Below are positions 29,306 through 39,180 of a stretch of 64,000 nucleotides of DNA, piece by piece. Source of the stretch: Aquamicrobium zhengzhouense (GTDB lineage: Bacteria > Pseudomonadota > Alphaproteobacteria > Rhizobiales > Rhizobiaceae). Below the pieces are notes generated by a model, which was given only the letters and a program-made list of their open reading frames with translations, searched no databases and had not been told where the DNA came from. The number at the start of each line of letters is the position of its first letter. Positions within the stretch are counted from its first letter, which is position 1. The stretch is from positions 62,001 to 126,000 of the forward strand of contig NZ_JADGMQ010000009.1 of NCBI RefSeq assembly GCF_016124105.1, read 5' to 3'. The translations under genes and the position numbers were made by a program.

Positions 29306-30490
29306 CTAGCGCAGCATTTTCTTGGCCAGCATCGCGATCGTCAGACCGCAGAGCGCGATCAGGATGAACAGGTAAGACACGCCGTTCCAGCCCTGCCACT
29401 CAATCCAGAAGGCGAGAATGGCCGGGCCACCGAGCTGACCGATGGAAGATGCCTGCTGTACCATACCTAGCGCAAGCGCGAGTTGCTGATTGGATGACAG
29501 CAACCGAGGCATGGTGACGAGGATCGATGAAGGCATCAAAGCCGCAAGGCCAAGACACAGGCCGGCGGCGGCAACGGCAAGTTCCATTGGGCTGGAAGCG
29601 TGGAAGATGGCCACGCCACAGACGCCGATTGTGGTGAACACGACGGCGAAGATTCCCCACAGCGGCGCTCCCATTCGCAAGATGAAGCCGGCGGATATGT
29701 TGCCGACAGCATTGGCAATCACCGCCAAGGCAGAGACCGTCCCCGCAACCTCAAGCGATAGCCCCATCTGATCGATCAAGAAAGTAGGTAGAAATGTGGT
29801 CAGAGCGAAGTACTGGATTGTATAAAGGGTGAAAGTGAAAGCGAGGAGGACGGGCGTTCCCGCCTTGAAGACCGCCGAGATGTCGCCAATGGTCGGGCTT
29901 GCGCGCCGCGAGACTGCCACTTCTTCTTTAGGACGGAGGACAAACAGCAGTACCGCGTGAGTTGCTGCAACAATACCGTTGAGGGTCCAGAGCCAGCGCC
30001 AGTCGCCTTGCATGAGCATTGGTCCCATCAAGATCATCGTCGCAGCACCGACGGGCATGTACGCCGCCCAGAAAGCGAACACCACCTGCTGTGTTCGAGG
30101 GGTGACCATGCTGCGCAAAAGAGTGGGGCACGCAATCACTACGCCCAGGAAGCCGATGCCCTCGATCACCCGGCTGACAATCAGTATGGTTGCGTCCGCC
30201 GACATCGCGCCGAGGAAACTGCCGCCGGAGATCATCAGCAGGCCGAATATGATGACGTGTCGCAGCGCGAAATATGAAAAGACGAAGCCTGCGGCCATCC
30301 CTCCAACGACGCCCAAGGCAGCATAGGCGCCAGCTACCCAGGATACGGCAAACAGGCTCAAGCCTAAATCATCGCGAAGCAGCGGGATTGCGATCGCTAC
30401 CTTGCCGATCTGGAAGGCGCCAATAATTCCTGCGGCGATGATCAGGACCGATTGCAGCCAGTTGGTTGTATCTCGCACGTCTACTCTCAT
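29306..30490 (-). CDS. Major facilitator superfamily transporter
   Basis: A 394-residue protein with twelve predicted membrane segments. After helix 1 comes 'IAIPLLRDDLGLSLFAVSWV', the usual MFS first loop, and the helix 4-5 region 'RVIEGIGFLGVVIACPTLL' resembles the drug:H+ antiporter or CynX-like groups. The substrate is unknown. It stands alone on the minus strand. Confidence 0.82.
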   Translation of the reverse strand: MRVDVRDTTNWLQSVLIIAAGIIGAFQIGKVAIAIPLLRDDLGLSLFAVSWVAGAYAALGVVGGMAAGFVFSYFALRHVIIFGLLMISGGSFLGAMSADATILIVSRVIEGIGFLGVVIACPTLLRSMVTPRTQQVVFAFWAAYMPVGAATMILMGPMLMQGDWRWLWTLNGIVAATHAVLLFVLRPKEEVAVSRRASPTIGDISAVFKAGTPVLLAFTFTLYTIQYFALTTFLPTFLIDQMGLSLEVAGTVSALAVIANAVGNISAGFILRMGAPLWGIFAVVFTTIGVCGVAIFHASSPMELAVAAAGLCLGLAALMPSSILVTMPRLLSSNQQLALALGMVQQASSIGQLGGPAILAFWIEWQGWNGVSYLFILIALCGLTIAMLAKKMLR

Positions 30491-30697
30491 CTGCGTCTAA
30501 AACTTGAACAGCCTGAGAAACAGAGATGCTACATCTACGTCCACTTTCGGCTTGCATTTGGGATCATAGCCAGGCCGCGGCGGCAGACAAGCGATATGTA
30601 TACAATCGCTGTGGGAGCTTCCGTTAGGTCGCTGACATTATGTCGCCCTGCTTTTGCGTATGCGGCGGGGCATAAGGCTCGAAAAAAGGAGTCAAAA

Positions 30698-30853
30698 ATG
30701 TCGCTATTTCTGATGTCGGTTACGGGCCTTGTTCTTGCAGTTGCGTTTGCGTTCGCCGCAACCAGCATCGGCTTTGTTCAGGCGCTGACACTTGGGGCGA
30801 TCGCTTCCACAGCGCTGATCTTTTACCTCCTCATCCGCATCACGATGAGCTGA
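30698..30853 (+). CDS. Small two-helix membrane protein
   Basis: The 51-residue product starts at the ATG preceded by AAGGAG at the right distance. It has two hydrophobic helices (about 2-22 and 27-48) with almost no loop and a single Arg near the end. No family is recognised. Its last 14 bases overlap the 3' end of the diguanylate cyclase gene on the other strand. The longer in-frame reading from 30452 has no ribosome site and starts in non-coding-like sequence, so the short form is chosen. Confidence 0.5.
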   Translation: MSLFLMSVTGLVLAVAFAFAATSIGFVQALTLGAIASTALIFYLLIRITMS

Positions 30854-32222
30854 GCCCCCGCTGTTCGGAGCGACCTGTTTCCACTCGATTCCGGCCTGCT
30901 TTCTTGGCCAGATAGAGCGCCTCGTCAGCGGCGTTGATCAGATATTGGTAATCGGGGTGGCCTTCGAAGGCGGCAACCCCGACAGACACCGTAGCGCGAA
31001 CAGGCTGGCGATCGGGGATATTGGCCGCCTTTTGGGCAACGCGAGTACGAATGCGCTCAGCAATTGCAATTGTCTGATCAGTGTCGGCTTCTACCAGAAC
31101 GATCAGGAACTCTTCACCGCCATATCGGAACACGAAGTCGGTCGGCCGAACCGTCGTCAGGAGAATATCGGCAACATGGCTGAGCACGGCATCTCCGACT
31201 GCATGGCCATGCGTGTCATTAATCGACTTGAAGTGATCGATATCGACCATCAGGACGCTCAGCGGCGTGCTGGTTTGCTTGGCGAACGATATCTCCCGCG
31301 CGATGACCGAGGGCAGGAAGCGGCGGTTCAATGTTCGGGTTAGCGGGTCGCGTCCGTTTTCAATGTTCGAGGCGGCATCGAACAAATCGTTCAGGTGGTA
31401 CCTGATTTCGCCTATCTGTACCTCAAGATTAGCAACGGCTGCGTTGGGGTCAGATGCAAACTGCTCCAGCACGTCGGTGTCGATTAATTGGATGATCGTT
31501 TTGATGCTGTCGAGTTGAGGCGCGCCCTGGAAGATGACGGCGCCGCGATGGCGGACCCAAAGACCGAAAGCGGAATTGGCGAGCTTGGCGATGTTCTGGG
31601 ATCCGTTGCCGAACAGGCTGAACAGGACCGATTGCGACCACTCCATGAGAGCAGCACGCTGCGTTTCGCGCTCCAGATGAATGTCCTGTCCAAGCGAGAG
31701 CAGGCGGAATGCCTCGTCGGTGCGTGTCCGGCGGTCAGTGTCGGTCAAGTACGCTTCCGTCATCAGGCGCAGAGCGTAATCCATCAACTCCCCAAGCAGG
31801 ATGATGGTCTTCGCGGTTTCCGTACTGTCGAGATCGAGATCGGCGACCTTTAACGAGATTTCGGTCTTCAGGAGGGTGATCCCCTCCATCACCAGGTGAT
31901 TGGGGATCTTCAGGCGGGCGTGAACTTCACCTACCTTAACCTGACGCTGATCGAATTTCGTCAGGTCGCCCAGCGGATCGACGCTGACAAGCTCCAGAAG
32001 CCAGTTGCGGAGCGAATGGCTCAGCCGATTGGTGACGACAGAGTGGTCGAGAAAAGCCGCGCCGTCATCGTGGGCGAGGAAACTTGCGTAGAATTTTTTG
32101 ACCAGATCATCAACGTGCGCGCGGACGATCGATGCCAAGCGCTCCGATGCAGTGGCGCGCTCCTCATCTGTGGCCTGTATCCAGATATTCATTCCAGGAC
32201 GGTATGCGTGTGACATGGACAT
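30840..32222 (-). CDS. Globin-coupled diguanylate cyclase (DosC type)
   Basis: This 460-residue cytoplasmic enzyme makes cyclic di-GMP from two GTP. Residues 1-160 form a sensor globin: 'GEVHARLKIPNHLVMEG' contains the expected proximal haem histidine at 101. The middle (160-290) is a DosC-like linker domain. The GGDEF domain spans about 293-455 with GGEEF at 368-372 and an inhibitory-site RPTD at 359-362, so product feedback is expected. Haem-bound oxygen would set its activity. It might feed the PilZ domain of BcsA. The second ATG at 32216 has better spacing to GTGAG and may be the true start. Confidence 0.93.
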   Translation of the reverse strand: MSMSHAYRPGMNIWIQATDEERATASERLASIVRAHVDDLVKKFYASFLAHDDGAAFLDHSVVTNRLSHSLRNWLLELVSVDPLGDLTKFDQRQVKVGEVHARLKIPNHLVMEGITLLKTEISLKVADLDLDSTETAKTIILLGELMDYALRLMTEAYLTDTDRRTRTDEAFRLLSLGQDIHLERETQRAALMEWSQSVLFSLFGNGSQNIAKLANSAFGLWVRHRGAVIFQGAPQLDSIKTIIQLIDTDVLEQFASDPNAAVANLEVQIGEIRYHLNDLFDAASNIENGRDPLTRTLNRRFLPSVIAREISFAKQTSTPLSVLMVDIDHFKSINDTHGHAVGDAVLSHVADILLTTVRPTDFVFRYGGEEFLIVLVEADTDQTIAIAERIRTRVAQKAANIPDRQPVRATVSVGVAAFEGHPDYQYLINAADEALYLAKKAGRNRVETGRSEQRGLSSS

Positions 32223-32440
32223 CTCACATGGTGGTTCAGGTCCGTAGCGCGTCCAAACGGGGGGATCAAGGATGCGAATGTCGACGCCATACCATTTGGA
32301 GGGTGTCCGCTGTCAGGCACAAAATCAGACGTTGCTTAAATTGTCGCTTGTGCACCGAGCGATTGACTTCGGATGATAAAGATATGCAGAATAACAATGA
32401 GCAATCCAATTCTTTTGCCTGGACTGTTGGGGAGGTATTT

Positions 32441-33592
32441 ATGCAGAAAATCATCGGCCGCATTGCGGCCGCAGCTATGTTCACGACCATGATGAGCGGT
32501 CTTGCGTTGGCCGACATCACGATTGGTGTGACCGTCTCGTCGACCGGTTCCGGCGCGGCTCTCGGCATTCCGCTGAAGAATTCTGTCGAACTTTGGCCGA
32601 CTGAGATCGACGGCGAGAAGCTGAATGTCATCGTTCTTGACGATGCGGGGGACCCCTCCATTGCCACGACCAATGCCCGTCGTTTTGCAAATGACGACAA
32701 GGTTGACGTCATCGTCGGCTCCGCGCTGACGCCGGGATCGATTGCGATCTCCAACGTGGCAAACGAAGTTGGCATTCCTCATCTGGCATGCTCGCCGATT
32801 CCGCCGAATGTTGCTGCGACGAAGTACACCTTCGTGATGCCGCAGGACGCTGGTCTTATTGCCCGCACTTTATTCAAGAAGATGCAGGATGATGGGGTCA
32901 AGCGCGTCGGTTATATCGGCTTCTCCGATTCCTATGGCGATCTGTGGGTCAATCAGTTCAAGGCGATCGGTGAAGAGTACGGGCTCGAGCTTATTGCTGA
33001 TGAGCGCTACGCGCGTCCGGACACCTCCGTTTCTGGCCAGGTGCTGAAGCTGGTAGCTGCGCAGCCGGACGCAGTCTTCGTGGGTGCTTCCGGCACTGGC
33101 GCTGCTCTTCCACAGCTGGCTCTGCGCGAGCGCGGTTTTGAGGGCACCATTTACCAGACGCATGGCGCGGTAACCTTCGACTTCCTGCGTATCGCTGGCG
33201 AAGCGGCGAAGGACACCGTCTTCGCCTCCGGCCCGGTGATGGTTGCGGAACTCCAGGACGATGCTTCGGAGACGAAAGAGGAAGGCCTGGATTACGTAAC
33301 TGCTTACGAGGAGAAGTTCGGTGCCGGGACGCGTACGCAGTTTGGCGCGCACGTCCATGATGCCATGGCGATCCTGAAGCGGGCGATCCCGATTGCAAAG
33401 CAGGTGGCCGAGCCAGGCACGCAAGAGTTCCGTGAGGCGCTGCGCGATGCCATTGAGACCGGCGGCCCCTTCCCCGCAAGCCAAGGCGTCTTCGAATTTA
33501 GCGCTGATAACCACTTTGGGCTTGATGAGCGCGCTGTGGTTCTGCTGGCCCCTTCGCCCAAGAACGATGGCAGCTTTGATCTGATCAAATAA
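32441..33592 (+). CDS. LIV-type amino-acid ABC substrate-binding protein
   Basis: GGAGG (32431-32435) fixes the ATG at 32441, giving 383 residues with a Sec signal peptide (cleavage after ALA near 24) and the Peripla_BP_6 fold: 'ITIGVTVSSTGSGAALG', 'LDDAGDPSIATTNARRF' near 68, 'IVGSALTPGSIAIS' near 90, 'FSDSYGDLWVNQF' near 165. It would bind a branched-chain amino acid or an aromatic or other carboxylate. It runs toward the livF-livMG-livH genes on the other strand, which presumably encode its membrane parts, so binding protein and translocator are transcribed separately. Confidence 0.88.
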   Translation: MQKIIGRIAAAAMFTTMMSGLALADITIGVTVSSTGSGAALGIPLKNSVELWPTEIDGEKLNVIVLDDAGDPSIATTNARRFANDDKVDVIVGSALTPGSIAISNVANEVGIPHLACSPIPPNVAATKYTFVMPQDAGLIARTLFKKMQDDGVKRVGYIGFSDSYGDLWVNQFKAIGEEYGLELIADERYARPDTSVSGQVLKLVAAQPDAVFVGASGTGAALPQLALRERGFEGTIYQTHGAVTFDFLRIAGEAAKDTVFASGPVMVAELQDDASETKEEGLDYVTAYEEKFGAGTRTQFGAHVHDAMAILKRAIPIAKQVAEPGTQEFREALRDAIETGGPFPASQGVFEFSADNHFGLDERAVVLLAPSPKNDGSFDLIK

Positions 33593-33618
33593 CGGCTTTT
33601 ACAGGCTAGAAACGAGAA

Positions 33619-33645
33619 GGCCCGGAGAGATCCGGGCCATTTTTT
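33619..33645 (+). terminator. Intrinsic terminator after the LIV binding protein
   Basis: Perfect 8-bp stem GGCCCGGA / TCCGGGCC, loop GAGA, then ATTTTTT. It ends the binding-protein transcript before the convergent livF gene. Confidence 0.92.
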
Positions 33646-33676
33646 CGGGTGTACAGGGAAGCGGGAGGTCCAGAGC

Positions 33677-34396
33677 TTACGAGCCTGTAGCTCCACCCAG
33701 ATAGCTTTCGACCAGGGCCGGATCCGCTGCCATCTCCGCGGCTTTGCCGGAGCGACGAACTTCTCCCAGTTCTACCAGATACGCGTCGTCCGAAATTTCC
33801 AGCGCCGCGCGTGCATTCTGCTCCACGAGGAGAATGGATACTCCGGTCGCTCTCAATTCGGAAACGATGCCAAGGATCTCCGCAACGATCTTTGGCGCAA
33901 GGCCTAGGCTCGGCTCGTCAAGCATTAACAATTGCGGCCGGCTCATCAGCGCACGCCCAAGAGCCAGCATCTGACGCTCGCCGCCGGAAAGCGTGCCGGC
34001 AATTTGCGTGCGCCGTTCCTTTAGACGGGGAAAGCGGTTGTAGACGTCTTCAAGCGTCTCTTTGCGCTCGGTTGCGCTTCGCAAAAATCCGCCCAAGGCC
34101 AGATTGTCTTCGACCGACATCGACGTGAACAGCTCACGTCGCTCAGGGACCAGGCACATGCCAGCCTGAACTCGCCCCTCGACTGAATGAGGAGCGGGTT
34201 TCCCTCGATAATGAATGGTGCCGCTGCTGGGAATAACGCCCATCGCAGCGTTGAGAAGCGTCGTTTTCCCGGCACCATTAGCGCCGATAACAGAGACGAT
34301 GGAGCCGGTGGCAACGTCTAGCGAAATGCCGTGGACGACCTCAGCCCGGCCGTAGGAGACACGAATATCCTTGAGCTGAAGAAGGGGAGCGGTCAT
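33677..34396 (-). CDS. livF: LivF-type branched-chain amino acid ABC ATPase
   Basis: A 239-residue ATPase with Walker A GANGAGKT near 38, 'VPERRELFTSMSVEDNLALG' near 85 (a strong LivF mark), signature LSGGERQML near 137 and Walker B LLMLDEPSLGLAP near 158. It is the last gene of the minus-strand unit livH-livMG-livF, overlapping livMG by four bases. It energises the importer together with the ATPase half of the fusion protein. Confidence 0.93.
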   Translation of the reverse strand: MTAPLLQLKDIRVSYGRAEVVHGISLDVATGSIVSVIGANGAGKTTLLNAAMGVIPSSGTIHYRGKPAPHSVEGRVQAGMCLVPERRELFTSMSVEDNLALGGFLRSATERKETLEDVYNRFPRLKERRTQIAGTLSGGERQMLALGRALMSRPQLLMLDEPSLGLAPKIVAEILGIVSELRATGVSILLVEQNARAALEISDDAYLVELGEVRRSGKAAEMAADPALVESYLGGATGS

Positions 34397-36183
34397 GCGA
34401 CGCCTCCAAGATATGCAGCGATCACCGCAGGGTCATTCCTTACCTTGTGAGGGTCACCCTCAGCGATGACGGTGCCGAAATCGAGCACAACCAGGCGATC
34501 AACCAATTCCATGACGAAGCTCATGTCGTGTTCGACAAGCAGGATGGCAACGCCCTCGGCCCGCAGCTTGCGCAGAAGATCTGCCAATTGCTGCTTCTCC
34601 CCGTGACGCAACCCTGCTGCCGGCTCATCAAGCAGCAGCAGATTAGGGTCGAGTGCGAGCGCTCGGGCAATTTCAAGGATGCGAAGCTGTCCAAGCGGTA
34701 GATCTCCCGCAGGCCGGTCACGCGCCTCCGCCAGGCCAACGCGCTCAAGTTGACGGTCTGCTTCGGCAAGGATCTGCGCTTCTTCGGCACGTTCCGTGTG
34801 CAGGAAGCTGCGCATCACTCCAGCATTTCCGCGAAGATGAGCACCGAGAGCAGCGTTTTCCAAGGCAGTCATGTCAGGGAAAATCTTGGCATGCTGGAAG
34901 GTGCGCGCAACACCCTGCCGGGCGACGTCTCCGGGCCGATGAACGCCGGCGTCGCGCCCGCTAAGCCGGATCTGGCCGCCGCTGAGTGTTGTCACGCCCG
35001 TGATCAGGTCGAAGGTGGTGCTCTTGCCGGCTCCGTTAGGGCCAATTAGGCCTATGATTTCGCCCGCACCGATCTCAAAGCTGACATCGTTGACGGCGAC
35101 GAGACCACCAAACTGCTTCCGAGCTTTGTCGAGCGTGACCAGGGGTGAGCCATGTGCCGGCATCTCCCGCTTTGCCAAGGGGGCGGTGCCATCTTCCGCT
35201 CGTGGCTTCGGTGCCTTCTCCGGCAGGATGCGCAAGACGAATGACCAGAGGCCGTCGCGTGCAAATTGCAGCATAGCGACGAGAAGGATCCCAAAGAACA
35301 CAGCTTCGAAGTTGCCGCTGGCACCGATCAGCCAAGGCAGGTAGCGCTGGAGCAATTCTTTGAGAAGGAGCACAATGCCTGCACCAAAGATCGCGCCCCA
35401 GATATGGCCTGCTCCGCCTAACACGGCCATCAGCAGGTATTCGATGCCCATATTGAGCCCGAACGGCGTCGGGTTGACCGTGCGCTGGAGATGCGCATAG
35501 AGCCAGCCCGACAAAGCTGCGGCAACGCCTGCGAAAACGAACACTGTGAGCTTCGCACGTCCGGTGTTGACACCGAAGGCTTCAGCCGCTGCCGACCCGC
35601 CACGCAGGGCACGAATTCCTCGTCCGACACGCGAGTCCAGCAGGTTTCGAGCGCCAAAGGCCAGAAGCAGAACGAACGTCCAGATCACGTAGTACATGGA
35701 CGTGGTGTCAAGGAAGCGATGCCCCGCGATTTCGAGCGGCGGAATACCGGTGATGCCATCGTACCGGCCGAGGAAATCGAGCTGGCCGAAGAGATAATAG
35801 AGTGCGATGCCCCAGGCGATCGTGCCGAGAGGCAGATAGTGACCGGACAGGCGCATGGTGATCAGGCCGAGCGGCAGCGCACACATCGCGCCCACTGCCA
35901 GTGAGACAGGCAGTGATAACCACGGTGACAGCCCGTATGAGGTGGTCAGTAGCGCCGTTGTGTAGGCGCCGAATCCGCAAAACGCGGCTTGTCCGAAAGA
36001 TGTGAGGCCGCCAACCCCGGTCAGCAGTACCAGGCCGATAGCAACCAGAGATGCGAGGCCGATATTGTCCATCAACGTGATGACGAAAGGCGGCACAGGC
36101 AGAAGTGGGATGATCGCAAGCAGCGCAATCGCCGCCAGCCCCGGGAGCGAGATGTTCAGGCCCTTCATATCATTCATCCTCAT
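34393..36183 (-). CDS. LivM-LivG fusion: ABC permease joined to its ATPase
   Basis: This 596-residue chain carries a LivM-type permease (about 1-330, eight or nine membrane helices, with '[20 protein letters not shown]' near 60 and '[20 protein letters not shown]' near 200) joined to a LivG-type ATPase (about 345-596). The ATPase has Walker A GPNGAGKS near 381, the LivG-type signature '[15 protein letters not shown]' in place of LSGGQ, and Walker [11 protein letters not shown]. The join is a short charged linker. The start codon region overlaps livH by 14 bases. Such fusions are known in this family but are the minority form. Confidence 0.93.
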   Translation of the reverse strand: MRMNDMKGLNISLPGLAAIALLAIIPLLPVPPFVITLMDNIGLASLVAIGLVLLTGVGGLTSFGQAAFCGFGAYTTALLTTSYGLSPWLSLPVSLAVGAMCALPLGLITMRLSGHYLPLGTIAWGIALYYLFGQLDFLGRYDGITGIPPLEIAGHRFLDTTSMYYVIWTFVLLLAFGARNLLDSRVGRGIRALRGGSAAAEAFGVNTGRAKLTVFVFAGVAAALSGWLYAHLQRTVNPTPFGLNMGIEYLLMAVLGGAGHIWGAIFGAGIVLLLKELLQRYLPWLIGASGNFEAVFFGILLVAMLQFARDGLWSFVLRILPEKAPKPRAEDGTAPLAKREMPAHGSPLVTLDKARKQFGGLVAVNDVSFEIGAGEIIGLIGPNGAGKSTTFDLITGVTTLSGGQIRLSGRDAGVHRPGDVARQGVARTFQHAKIFPDMTALENAALGAHLRGNAGVMRSFLHTERAEEAQILAEADRQLERVGLAEARDRPAGDLPLGQLRILEIARALALDPNLLLLDEPAAGLRHGEKQQLADLLRKLRAEGVAILLVEHDMSFVMELVDRLVVLDFGTVIAEGDPHKVRNDPAVIAAYLGGVA

Positions 36184-37204
36184 GCGGGTCTGTGGTCAGC
36201 GAGCGCCAGACCAGCACCGGAATTATCAGCGAGAAGACAATGATCTCCTTGAAATTGCTGGCGAAGAATGAAGCGAAAGCTTCCACCAGACCGACGGTGA
36301 TTGCCGCGATGGCTGTGAGTGGGAAGCTGGAGAGGCCGCCTATGATGGCTGCCACAAATCCCTTCAGGCCAATCAGGAAACCGGTGTCGTAGTAGATCGT
36401 CGTGATCGGAGCGATGAGGACGCCGGAGATCACGCCAATGGTCGAGGCGAGCACGAACGCGGTGCCGCCGGTCAGGTTGGTCCGTACGCCGACAAGGCGA
36501 GCGCCCAGTCGGTTAACGGCAGTCGCACGCAGCGCCTTGCCAAGAATTGAACGTTCGAAGAAGACGTAAAGACCGACCATCGCAGCAATGGTCGCGCCAT
36601 AGATCCACAAGCTCTGAGCCGGGATCGGCAGGAAGCCGAGTGAGTAGCTTCCGCGTGCGAGAGGCTGTGCGCGTAGTCCTTCGGCGCCGAAGGCAAAGAG
36701 GCCCATGCCCATCAGCGCCAGATGCACGCCGACAGACGTTATGAGCAGGACGAGGACAGAGGCGTCAGCCAGAGGCCGGTACGCCACCCGGTAAATGTAG
36801 AGCCCCATCGGAGCGATGATCAGGATCGTCAGAAGCGCCCGAACGATTGGACCGGGCTGCATCGGCATCACCGTTACGACCAAGCCATAGACAAGCGCCG
36901 GCAATGCAAGATTCAGCAGGGCGCTGGTGACGAGTAGCTGCGAACGAAAGCCGCGCCTCATCGCGATCAGGTCGAAGAGGAAGGACGCGATTCCGAGCCC
37001 CAGCAACAAAGGGAGTGTTCCAGGAACACGCCCAACATCAAGCACTGCAAGAGTTAGTGCCCCATAGGCGACAAACTCGCCCTGAGGAATGAAAATGACG
37101 CGCGTTACTGCGAAGACCAGAACGAGCGACAGGCCGAGCAGCGCATAGATCGCTCCGCTGGTAACGCCGTCCTGGACCAGGAACGCGAGGATTGTACTGT
37201 CCAC
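36170..37204 (-). CDS. livH: LivH-type branched-chain amino acid ABC permease
   Basis: A 344-residue permease with about eight helices: '[20 protein letters not shown]' at the N-terminus, '[17 protein letters not shown]' near 35, '[14 protein letters not shown]' near 220 and '[17 protein letters not shown]' near 280, all typical of LivH. I chose GTG at 37204 because GGGAGG lies six bases before it; the upstream ATG at 37240 has no such site. It forms the channel with the LivM half of the fusion. It follows the GMC gene by 164 bases on the same strand. Confidence 0.92.
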   Translation of the reverse strand: MDSTILAFLVQDGVTSGAIYALLGLSLVLVFAVTRVIFIPQGEFVAYGALTLAVLDVGRVPGTLPLLLGLGIASFLFDLIAMRRGFRSQLLVTSALLNLALPALVYGLVVTVMPMQPGPIVRALLTILIIAPMGLYIYRVAYRPLADASVLVLLITSVGVHLALMGMGLFAFGAEGLRAQPLARGSYSLGFLPIPAQSLWIYGATIAAMVGLYVFFERSILGKALRATAVNRLGARLVGVRTNLTGGTAFVLASTIGVISGVLIAPITTIYYDTGFLIGLKGFVAAIIGGLSSFPLTAIAAITVGLVEAFASFFASNFKEIIVFSLIIPVLVWRSLTTDPHEDE

Positions 37205-37240
37205 GCTGAGCCTCCCCTCGCCAGCCTCCCCAGCTGGCAT

Positions 37241-37263
37241 AATTGTAACAATCTATAACAATT
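37241..37263. promoter_or_regulatory. Inverted repeat upstream of livH
   Basis: AATTGT and ACAATT, 11 bases apart, form an AT-rich dyad in the gap between GMC and livH, 37 bases upstream of the livH GTG. Spacing and AT richness fit an operator for a GntR- or similar dimeric repressor. No such regulator is encoded beside it. Confidence 0.3.
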
Positions 37264-37367
37264 GAATCGCGTCTTGCCAATGCAGCTCCGACTTATTCAG
37301 AAGAGAAGCCTGATGACCAGATATCAGCGCAAAAACTACAGCGAAGACGGCTCATCTACTGAGAAGC

Positions 37368-38978
37368 TTACATGTTCCGGGCGTCTTCAAGGATCATGTC
37401 CGCGGCCTTTTCAGCGATCATTACGACCGGCGATGCCGTGTTCCCGGAGGTAATCTTGGGCATGATCGAGGCGTCAACGATGCGAAGACCGCCTAGTCCC
37501 CGGAAACGCAACCGCGGATCGACCACCGCTTGATCGTCCACGCCCATGCGGCAGGTTCCAACCGGATGGAAGATGGTTGTTGCGATATCTCCGATGGTCT
37601 GCAGAAGATCGTCATCTGTGTCGATTTCGGGACGCGGTAAAACCTCTTCCGGACGATAGGGAGCAAGCGCTTTCGCGTTCATGATACGCCTCGCCTGCCT
37701 TACTGAGGCGATCGCGACCTCGCGATCGCGCGGGGCGGACAGGTAGTTGGGTGCAATGACAGGCTGAGCCGTCGGGTCCGATGAGCTGACGTGGACGCTG
37801 CCGCGGCTCTCGGGACGAAGGTTGCAGACTGACACGGTGATTGCCGGATATTTGTGCAACGGGTCGCCAAGCCGGTCAGTCGAGAGCGGCTGCACGTGAT
37901 ATTCAAGGTCTGGAGTAGCGAGTGCCGGGTCCGACTTGGTGAAGATGCCGAACTGACTGGGGGCCATCGACATCGGTCCGGCGCGAAGGAGTGCGTAATG
38001 CAGAGCAATGCGCGCCTTGCCGATTCGGCTGTTGAACATCGAGTTGAGCGTCTTCGCACCGTTGACTTTGTAGACGGTGCGAATTTGCAGATGATCCTGA
38101 AGATTTTCGCCAATTTCCGGACGTTCAAATCGGACGTCTATGCCAAGTGAGTGAAGGATTTCCGGCTTTCCAATGCCAGACAACTCCAGCAGCTTTGGCG
38201 AGTTGATCGCACCGGAACACAAGATCACTTCGATCTCTGCGTTGGCGGTGAAGACTTGCTGTCCCACTCGGTACTGAACGCCAGTAACCTGCCGGGAGTT
38301 TAGCAAGACCTTTTCAGCGAGAGCGTTGGTGATCAGGTGCAGGTTCGGTCGTTTTAGCGCTGGTCGCAGAAAGCCCTTGGCGGTGTTCCAGCGAATTCCC
38401 TTATGCTGGTTAACCTCAAAGAAGCCGGAACCTTCATTGTCGCCATCATTGAAGTCGGCCCGCGGCATGATGCCGAATTCCATCGCGCCGCGCTGAACAG
38501 CTTCAAGGATGTCCCATTTCAGACGCTGTTTCGATACTTTCCACTCACCGCCTGTCCCGTGTTGGGCAGTCTTGCCGGCGTGATGATCTTCTGAGCGCAT
38601 GAAGTAGGGCAGAACGTCTTCCCAGCCCCACCCGGCATTGCCCATCTGCCGCCAGCCGTCATAATCGGCGGCCTGGCCGCGCATATAGATCATCCCGTTC
38701 ACGGATGAGCATCCGCCGAGAACCTTGCCGCGCGGATAAACAAGCGACCGCCCGTTAAGGTTCTTCTCCGGGGCGGTCTTCATCAGCCAGTCGGTGCGGG
38801 GATTGCCGATACAGTAGAGGTAGCCGACCGGGATATGGACCCAGTGATAATTGTCAGTGCCTCCCGCTTCGAGCAGCAGGACACGGGAGCGCCCATTCGC
38901 GGTCAGGCGATTGGCAAGAACGCAACCTGCCGTGCCCGCGCCCACAATAATGTAGTCGTAGCTCTCTTTCGGCAGCAC
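37368..38978 (-). CDS. GMC-family FAD-dependent oxidoreductase (alcohol/choline dehydrogenase-like)
   Basis: A 536-residue flavoprotein with the N-terminal FAD motif 'YIIVGAGTAGCVLANRL', GMC signature 1 around 'RGKVLGGCSSVNGMIYMRG' near 85, signature 2 'LCSGAINSPKLLELSGIG' near 260, and the catalytic His/His-Asn pair in 'FHPVGTCRMG' near 470 and 'ITSGNTASPVVMIAEKAA' near 512. It oxidises an alcohol to an aldehyde. The substrate is not readable; choline dehydrogenases have the same layout, but no betaine genes adjoin. It may be co-transcribed with the liv genes. Confidence 0.9.
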   Translation of the reverse strand: MLPKESYDYIIVGAGTAGCVLANRLTANGRSRVLLLEAGGTDNYHWVHIPVGYLYCIGNPRTDWLMKTAPEKNLNGRSLVYPRGKVLGGCSSVNGMIYMRGQAADYDGWRQMGNAGWGWEDVLPYFMRSEDHHAGKTAQHGTGGEWKVSKQRLKWDILEAVQRGAMEFGIMPRADFNDGDNEGSGFFEVNQHKGIRWNTAKGFLRPALKRPNLHLITNALAEKVLLNSRQVTGVQYRVGQQVFTANAEIEVILCSGAINSPKLLELSGIGKPEILHSLGIDVRFERPEIGENLQDHLQIRTVYKVNGAKTLNSMFNSRIGKARIALHYALLRAGPMSMAPSQFGIFTKSDPALATPDLEYHVQPLSTDRLGDPLHKYPAITVSVCNLRPESRGSVHVSSSDPTAQPVIAPNYLSAPRDREVAIASVRQARRIMNAKALAPYRPEEVLPRPEIDTDDDLLQTIGDIATTIFHPVGTCRMGVDDQAVVDPRLRFRGLGGLRIVDASIMPKITSGNTASPVVMIAEKAADMILEDARNM

Positions 38979-39180
38979 ACGAACCCTCCCAAGTTCTTCC
39001 TGTTGAAGGCTGAACGGATCAGCGCTGTTGTCAACCTTGGATTTGAAATGCGATTCTAATCATGGAACTGGTTCGGAAATGCCTGCCCTTCCAATTTGGA
39101 GGAGTTCAGATAGAAGGGTACGCACTGAGTAAGATATAGCCTTCCAATACTACGCATCTGCGTATGACTTCCTGGTACCG

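Noticed and set aside
37368-38978. Naming the GMC enzyme betA (choline dehydrogenase)
   Set aside because: Family motifs are shared by many alcohol dehydrogenases, and no betaine aldehyde dehydrogenase or betI adjoins. The BCCT gene at 63620 is too far away to count.
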